8,600 nucleotides of DNA from an uncultured bacterium (GTDB taxonomy: Bacteria; Patescibacteriota; Minisyncoccia; Phycocordibacterales; CAIZLB01): NCBI GenBank assembly GCA_937873535.1, contig CALMYA010000013.1, forward strand, positions 1 to 8,600, written 5' to 3'. Each line of letters starts with the position of its first letter. Position 1 is the stretch's first letter. The translations under genes were made by a program, and so were the position numbers. The notes under the pieces are model-generated. The model did not search any database. It was not told the origin of the DNA and saw only the letters and a list, made by a program, of their open reading frames with translations. Below are positions 4,720-8,600 of the stretch, piece after piece.

Positions 4720-5946
4720 ATGAAAAGGAAAATTAGTACTCTTGTGGTGGTGTGCATTGCGGTACTAGGCGTTGCAGCTTATATTTTTTATGGTGCGCCA
4801 GTTACCTCGGCGGCAGCAACCAGCAGTCTCGCTGCATTCTACCAGGCAGCGCCGAGGCAACTTGTAACGCGTGTTGGTTATGCCAAAAATATTCCTGCAC
4901 CAAAAAGCCTCACATTTTCACCTGACGGTAAAGAAATGTGGGCAACTTCACTTATGAATGAGAAGGCGGGCTTAGATGTATTTGATGTAAGTTTTATGAA
5001 TAAAGGCCTCACAGCACAGGTGAATAGTTTAGCTGGCACTTCAAACAGCTTGGCAAGTACTACAATTGCAAAACGTATAGCCACCATTGTATTGCCTGGT
5101 GGCGGGGCGGTTGAGGTTATCTTTTCAAAAGACGGAACAAAGGCTTATATAAGCCAAATGGAAACGGCCCGTGTTTTTGAAATAGACACTGTAACAAAAA
5201 AAGTTCTAAGAATATTTAAGACGGGAGCGTCGTGGACGAAAATAATGCTGCTTTCACCCGACGGCAAGAAGCTGTATGCATCGAACTGGCTAAGCAACAA
5301 TGTTTCGGAAATTGACCTTGAAACTGGTTTGCTTGTGCGCAATATCAAAACTGTCGCTACGCCACGTGGGCTGTATGTAACGAAAGACGGCGCGTACCTG
5401 TATGTCGCCGGCTACGATAAGGGTGAAATTCAAAAAATTAATTTAGCTACAGGCAAAGGTACGGTAATTTACAAAACAGGCGGAGCAATGCGACACATTG
5501 TTGCCGATGAAAACGCGCTGGGCGGAGGAGTGCTCTATATTTCTGACATGGGTCGGGCAACAATTTTTAAGCTTTCTTTGAAAGATGATTCGGTGGTGAA
5601 ATTCGCATCAACGGATGTTAACCCTAATACTATTGCGCTCAGCCCAGATAAAAAAGTGCTAATTGTTTCGTGCCGCGGCGTGAACAAAAGCGCAACCGAC
5701 TACTACAACCCTGGGCCAGAATGGGGTTCGGTGCTTTTATTCGATACTGAAACAGGCAAAAAACTCGATGCAATCGTTGGCGGCAATCAGCCTACCGCTC
5801 TCGATATAACTGCAGACGGCAAGTTCTTTGCATTCTCAGATTTTCTCGACGCACGTATTCAGCTGTTTTCTTTGCCAAGTTACGAAATTTTGAAGTTAGG
5901 AAATGGGGGAAGAAGCGGGGTGTATAAGAAGGAGCTCAGGAAGTAA
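4720..5946 (+). CDS. Secreted YVTN/NHL-type beta-propeller protein
   Basis: A 408-aa exported or membrane-anchored protein. The N-terminus is Met-Lys-Arg-Lys followed by a hydrophobic helix (about residues 6-25) and a small-residue Ala/Ser stretch, consistent with a signal peptide or signal anchor. The rest is a run of beta-propeller blades of about 40 residues. Each has a Ser-Pro-Asp-Gly-Lys or similar turn (Phe-Ser-Pro-Asp-Gly-Lys, Phe-Ser-Lys-Asp-Gly-Thr, Leu-Ser-Pro-Asp-Gly-Lys, Val-Thr-Lys-Asp-Gly-Ala, Leu-Ser-Pro-Asp-Lys-Lys, Ile-Thr-Ala-Asp-Gly-Lys) and an Ile/Phe-Asp-x-x-Thr-Gly stretch ending the blade. About seven blades fit the length. No heme motif or catalytic residue set is evident, so binding or a surface role is more likely than an enzyme activity. 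Met4720 is chosen over the upstream ATG at 4687 because Met4720 gives a clean signal sequence and fits the -10 spacing. MATE follows 46 bp later with its own promoter. Confidence 0.88.
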   Translation: MKRKISTLVVVCIAVLGVAAYIFYGAPVTSAAATSSLAAFYQAAPRQLVTRVGYAKNIPAPKSLTFSPDGKEMWATSLMNEKAGLDVFDVSFMNKGLTAQVNSLAGTSNSLASTTIAKRIATIVLPGGGAVEVIFSKDGTKAYISQMETARVFEIDTVTKKVLRIFKTGASWTKIMLLSPDGKKLYASNWLSNNVSEIDLETGLLVRNIKTVATPRGLYVTKDGAYLYVAGYDKGEIQKINLATGKGTVIYKTGGAMRHIVADENALGGGVLYISDMGRATIFKLSLKDDSVVKFASTDVNPNTIALSPDKKVLIVSCRGVNKSATDYYNPGPEWGSVLLFDTETGKKLDAIVGGNQPTALDITADGKFFAFSDFLDARIQLFSLPSYEILKLGNGGRSGVYKKELRK

Positions 5947-5961
5947 GTAATTTTTGTTTTT

Positions 5962-5970
5962 TGCTATACT
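5962..5970 (+). promoter_or_regulatory. Extended -10 promoter of the MATE gene
   Basis: TGCTATACT is an extended -10 (TATACT at 5965-5970). The predicted start is about 5977, giving a leader of about 16 nt that is almost all A/T and has no Shine-Dalgarno before the ATG at 5993. It is the one clear extended -10 among the coding genes without the six-base spacing. Confidence 0.6.
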
Positions 5971-5992
5971 AAACAAAATAAATAATCAACTT

Positions 5993-7336
5993 ATGAACGA
6001 CCATAGCCTCACCGAAGCTCCTATAAAAAGCCTCATCAAAAAGATAGCCACACCGGTGGCAATAGGCTTCTTTTTCAATACCATGTTCAACGTCGTCGAC
6101 ACGTATTTCGGCGGTCAAATTTCAACGCAGGCCTTGGCGGCGCTCTCGCTTTCATTTCCTGTATTTTTTCTTATTGTTATATTCGATTCAGGAACATCAA
6201 CCGGAACTACGGCATTGCTGGCGAATATAATAGGCGAAAAAGATACGCCAAAGGCACAAAAGTATGTCGGCCAAGTGCTTTCGTTTGGCATCATTATTTC
6301 TGTAGTTACCACCGTGCTCGGCCTTTTGCTGGCGCCGAGCATTTTCAGACTGCTCGGCGCCGAAGGTGAATACCTGAGCATTGCGCTTTCGTATATGAAC
6401 GTCATTTTCTGGGGCTCGGTATTTTTCATGATGATCAGCGTGACGAATTCTATTCTGCAGGCCATAGGTAAAACAGCTCCGTACCGAAACTTTCTCATTG
6501 CCGGTTTTCTATTGAATTGCATTCTCGACCCATGGTTTTTATACGGCGGCTTCGGCCTTCCTGCCATGGGCTTTCAGGGAATTGCGCTCGCTACTGTAGT
6601 TGTTCAATTTTTAGGCTGTATTTATATATTTTCAGAGGCCGTAAAAACTAGGCTCATAACGAAAGAAACTTTCAAACACTTAATGCCGCAATGGAAGGCG
6701 ATGAAAGAAATATTGTCTCAGGCATTGCCGGCGAGCATTAATATGGCCACAATAGGCGTAGGAATATTTGTTATCACATATTTTATAAGCGAATTCGGCC
6801 AAGATGCTGTGGCTGCATACGGTATTGCCACCCGAATAGAACAAATAAGTTTGCTGCCTACAATAGGAATTACAATTGCAGCCCTCAGCATCATCGGCCA
6901 GAACAATGGCGCGAAAAAATATTCACGCGTTCAGGAAGCGTACAGGCTTTGCCTTAAATACGGAATAATAGCCATGGCAATCGGCGCAGTAGTGATGTTC
7001 ATGGTGCGTAAACCGCTAATGGCATTCTTCACCGAAAATGAAAAAGTGCAGGCGATAGGGAATCACTATTTAGTATTTGCCTGCTTCACGTTTATTGCCT
7101 ACGCGCTGCTCTTCGTTTCTGTTTCGGCGCTTCAGGGTATCAAGCGCCCTATGTATGCAATTTGGATAGGCCTTTACCGCCAAATTGTGGCACCCTCAAT
7201 TGTGTTTTACGCACTAGTTAAAATATTTCATTTAGGAATAGATGGCATTTGGTGGGGAGTGCTTGGCGTGACATGGTCGGCGGCAATAATAACTGTTATA
7301 TATGCGAAGTCAGTTTTGAGGAAGAAAGTCGCATAA
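5993..7336 (+). CDS. MATE family multidrug/metabolite efflux transporter
   Basis: A 447-aa inner-membrane antiporter with two MatE domains and about 12 hydrophobic segments. MATE proteins export cationic drugs or metabolites in exchange for Na+ or H+. Diagnostic stretches: Pro-Val-Ala-Ile-Gly-Phe-Phe-Phe-Asn-Thr-Met and Val-Asp-Thr-Tyr-Phe-Gly-Gly in helix 1-2; Asn-Ser-Ile-Leu-Gln-Ala-Ile-Gly-Lys with Asn-Cys-Ile-Leu-Asp-Pro in domain 1; and in domain 2 Ala-Tyr-Gly-Ile-Ala-Thr-Arg-Ile-Glu-Gln with a later Gly-Gln-Asn-Asn-Gly-Ala, and Ser-Ala-Leu-Gln-Gly-Ile-Lys-Arg-Pro. The length is normal for the family and no break is seen. A TTG at 5954 could extend the frame by 13 codons, but it lies upstream of the -10 box, so ATG 5993 is preferred. 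The substrate cannot be assigned. Its 3' end faces the YggT gene across 28 bp. Confidence 0.93.
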   Translation: MNDHSLTEAPIKSLIKKIATPVAIGFFFNTMFNVVDTYFGGQISTQALAALSLSFPVFFLIVIFDSGTSTGTTALLANIIGEKDTPKAQKYVGQVLSFGIIISVVTTVLGLLLAPSIFRLLGAEGEYLSIALSYMNVIFWGSVFFMMISVTNSILQAIGKTAPYRNFLIAGFLLNCILDPWFLYGGFGLPAMGFQGIALATVVVQFLGCIYIFSEAVKTRLITKETFKHLMPQWKAMKEILSQALPASINMATIGVGIFVITYFISEFGQDAVAAYGIATRIEQISLLPTIGITIAALSIIGQNNGAKKYSRVQEAYRLCLKYGIIAMAIGAVVMFMVRKPLMAFFTENEKVQAIGNHYLVFACFTFIAYALLFVSVSALQGIKRPMYAIWIGLYRQIVAPSIVFYALVKIFHLGIDGIWWGVLGVTWSAAIITVIYAKSVLRKKVA

Positions 7337-7351
7337 GTTGCATACTTTTCA

Positions 7352-7373
7352 GATTACTCTTTGATTACTCTTT
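7352..7373. repeat. 11-bp perfect tandem duplication across the yggT stop codon
   Basis: GATTACTCTTT occurs twice head to tail (7352-7362 and 7363-7373). On the minus strand each copy contains an AAAGAGTAA stretch. The first copy supplies the last codons and the stop of the YggT gene; the second repeats that stop just downstream. It lies in the short gap between the converging MATE and YggT genes. Confidence 0.85.
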
Positions 7374-7736
7374 CGGGTTCTCCAAATTATCTAACTTAAC
7401 TGCTGCTTCGGGAGTTGAAACCGTCTTTCCCATAAGAAAGAGTTTTATTATGCCCATGGCTATTACCCAGTAAACAAGCATGGCGAGGAGGGTTGTCCAT
7501 TCAAAAATATTTCCGGTTGCAATTTGACTGCTTTGAAAGACAGAAAGAAACGGTGTGGCAAATACGTAAGTAATGCCGTATATGAAACTACTGAAGCCCG
7601 CAGCAGGGTTCGCCCCGAATAATTTTAATAAAAAGCGAAAAGCCAATAATATTTCTACAAAACCGAGAATGTACCAGACAATTTGAGTACCGTGATAAAT
7701 GGGTTTGGTGCTTGAGGAAGTATAAGATGAGTTCAT
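7365..7736 (-). CDS. YggT family membrane protein
   Basis: A 123-aa integral membrane protein with two hydrophobic segments (about residues 18-42 and 82-106). The YggT signature is clear: Phe-Arg-Phe-Leu-Leu-Lys-Leu-Phe-Gly-Ala-Asn-Pro-Ala-Ala-Gly-Phe (33-48), then Ile-Tyr-Gly-Ile-Thr-Tyr-Val-Phe-Ala-Thr-Pro-Phe (52-63). It holds one YggT repeat; many proteobacterial homologues have two. The family's role is poorly defined; links to cell division, membrane shape or osmotic response have been proposed. No partner gene is adjacent. It is convergent with MATE, and its upstream region is shared with the divergent exported-protein gene 258 bp away. The sequence before the ATG is A/T only, with TATAAA on the minus strand (7747-7752) ten bases away and no Shine-Dalgarno, so a very short leader is likely. 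Confidence 0.9.
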   Translation of the reverse strand: MNSSYTSSSTKPIYHGTQIVWYILGFVEILLAFRFLLKLFGANPAAGFSSFIYGITYVFATPFLSVFQSSQIATGNIFEWTTLLAMLVYWVIAMGIIKLFLMGKTVSTPEAAVKLDNLENPKE

Positions 7737-7818
7737 ATTATTTATTTTTATATTAGTATTGTGTTGTTAACTATTGATTGCCCTTACTTTGTATATGACG
7801 TTCAGCGTCAATGCTGCT

Positions 7819-7828
7819 TACAGCTGTA
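7819..7828. repeat. 10-bp perfect palindrome upstream of the exported-protein promoter
   Basis: TACAGCTGTA is a perfect 10-bp palindrome, 28 bp before the -35 box of the exported-protein promoter. It could be an operator, but nothing else supports that. Confidence 0.3.
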
Positions 7829-7841
7829 GTGTGACTTTGTA

Positions 7842-7921
7842 GCAATTGCAAAAAATTGACGAATATTTAATGACATTGTATAGTACTGAATTCACTACCA
7901 CAGGCTTTATTCGGCAATTGC
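7842..7921. repeat. Two GCAATTGC palindromes flanking a promoter
   Basis: The 8-bp palindrome GCAATTGC occurs at 7842-7849 and again at 7914-7921 (the second extends to GGCAATTGCC, 7913-7922). The centres are 72 bp apart and lie on either side of the promoter at 7856-7884. A repressor bound to both could loop the promoter; this is inference from position only. Confidence 0.35.
7856..7884 (+). promoter_or_regulatory. Consensus-like sigma-70 promoter of the exported-protein gene
   Basis: TTGACG (7856-7861), a 17-bp spacer and TATAGT (7879-7884): five of six matches in each box. The predicted start is about 7891, giving a 5' UTR of about 104 nt before the ATG at 7995. This is the strongest -35/-10 pair in the window and the only long leader; the other coding genes are leaderless or have very short leaders. 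Confidence 0.7.
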
Positions 7922-7994
7922 CCCATAAAACCTTGGAAGACGGTGAGTATTTTTGAAAATCCGAACCACAACCAAACACAGAAAATCCAGCAAT

Positions 7995-8600
7995 ATGAAA
8001 ACTTATGTCAAATTGAGTGTTCTTTTGGTCTTTGCCCTTATGTCGTTTTACCCCGTCAGCATTCGTGCTGCCGACGATTTCAGCCCTGAGCTCCGGGTTA
8101 TTGATAAGGCGCAGCCTGCTCAAGTCGCCCTCGGAATGGCGCGGCTCAGATCGTTCACCACGATGTTCGAAGAAGACACATATATGGAGCACATCGCCGA
8201 ACCAAAACCAGGCGACCTCGTATCAATTGAGCTTCTAGTCTATTCTTGGGACAACGTCGCCAAGACAATGCCGGAAACGTACGTAAGATTCAAGAAAGGC
8301 GAAGTCGTCAGCATCCACGACATCATAAAAGACCTGTCTGCATTCGGGTATCGCCCTGCAACTGCGGCCGAACTTATGTCGCTCAGCCACGCGTTCAAAG
8401 GTAAGGTAGAATCTCAGGTCGTTATGGCTTTTGGTACCATCTTTCTTGTCGGAAAAGACAAAGAACAGCACTTAGTCGGCTTAAGCTTTGCCGAAGGTGA
8501 GGTTGGCGATGTATGCAAATATCGGGCAAGATTCGGGTGGACCAAAGACCGAATGATCATTGCGGCGGTAAAAAAGGAAGCCGATCCTAAAGCTGAACAC
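7995..8600 (+). CDS. Exported protein of unknown function, partial (runs off the right edge)
   Basis: The frame is open from ATG 7995 to the last base (202 codons, no stop seen). The N-terminus is a standard signal peptide: Met-Lys-Thr-Tyr-Val-Lys, a hydrophobic core (about 8-20), then Ile-Arg-Ala-Ala before Asp-Asp, so cleavage around residue 25 is likely. I do not recognise a named domain. Residues about 119-193 (Tyr-Arg-Pro-Ala-Thr-Ala-Ala-Glu-Leu-Met-Ser-Leu, then Val-Val-Met-Ala-Phe-Gly-Thr, and a distal Gly-Trp with Ile-Ile-Ala-Ala-Val-Lys-Lys) resemble, from memory, a small hypothetical protein pattern recurrent in Parcubacteria (Arg-Pro-Ala-Thr, a Val-Ala-Leu-Gly strand, and a Trp then Val-Arg-Lys end). 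There is a single Cys (174). No Shine-Dalgarno precedes the ATG. Codons are more C/G-ending than in the AT-rich genes at 2344-4459. It has the strongest promoter in the window and a long 5' UTR. Confidence 0.8.
   Translation, partial: MKTYVKLSVLLVFALMSFYPVSIRAADDFSPELRVIDKAQPAQVALGMARLRSFTTMFEEDTYMEHIAEPKPGDLVSIELLVYSWDNVAKTMPETYVRFKKGEVVSIHDIIKDLSAFGYRPATAAELMSLSHAFKGKVESQVVMAFGTIFLVGKDKEQHLVGLSFAEGEVGDVCKYRARFGWTKDRMIIAAVKKEADPKAEH

Noticed and set aside
6115..6567. A 150-aa minus-strand frame inside the MATE gene
   Set aside because: The sense strand encodes conserved MATE helices; the antisense product has no recognisable signature and no start signal.
7818..8192. A 124-aa minus-strand frame covering the promoter and signal peptide of the exported protein
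   Set aside because: The plus strand has a coherent signal peptide and promoter, so the antisense frame is explained as a shadow.
1..8600. CRISPR array, toxin-antitoxin pair, transposon or prophage genes
   Set aside because: No regular spaced repeats, transposase, integrase or paired small toxin/antitoxin frames were found on either strand.

Overview
This window looks like a piece of a Patescibacteria (Candidate Phyla Radiation) genome, probably of the Parcubacteria type. The signs are: a type IV prepilin with the Asn-Pro-Ala-Arg-Gln and Ala-Arg-Asp-Ser-Gln-Arg signature common in that group; a tRNA gene split by a group I intron and with no encoded CCA end; no Shine-Dalgarno sequence in front of any of the genes; and a run of genes whose -10 box lies exactly six bases before the ATG, as expected of leaderless mRNAs. 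TGA is used as a stop, so this is not a lineage that recodes TGA as glycine. The placement is inferred from these features and not from a database search.

Layout. Positions 1-1062 hold the end of a pilus locus: a membrane-anchored PilX-like minor pilin (its start is probably outside the window) and a prepilin with a very long leader. MsrA (methionine sulfoxide repair) follows at 1166-1645. A short repeat-bearing spacer leads to a promoter, a strong leader hairpin and a tRNA-Asn(GUU) gene (1805-2131) interrupted in the anticodon by a 255-nt group I intron with no ORF, closed by a rho-independent terminator. Next come two small stand-alone plus-strand genes, a DUF1428/YbaA-like protein and a PhnB-like VOC protein, then a FAD-dependent DAO-family oxidoreductase broken by one frameshift in a T run.

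From 4440 on, a minus-strand GIY-YIG protein and a plus-strand secreted YVTN-type beta-propeller are transcribed divergently from a 22-bp gap. A MATE efflux transporter follows, convergent with a YggT-family membrane protein. The right end has a 258-bp gap with a consensus-like sigma-70 promoter, and the first 202 codons of an exported protein of unknown function that runs off the window.

The genes do not form one pathway. Apart from the pilus pair, most are single-gene transcription units, each with its own promoter. What unifies them is the shared promoter-start architecture. The most notable items are the intron-split tRNA-Asn with its alternative splice register, the leaderless promoter module, the leader hairpin in front of the tRNA, and the clean single-base frameshift in the oxidoreductase. 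I found no CRISPR array, transposase, defence cassette or rRNA.
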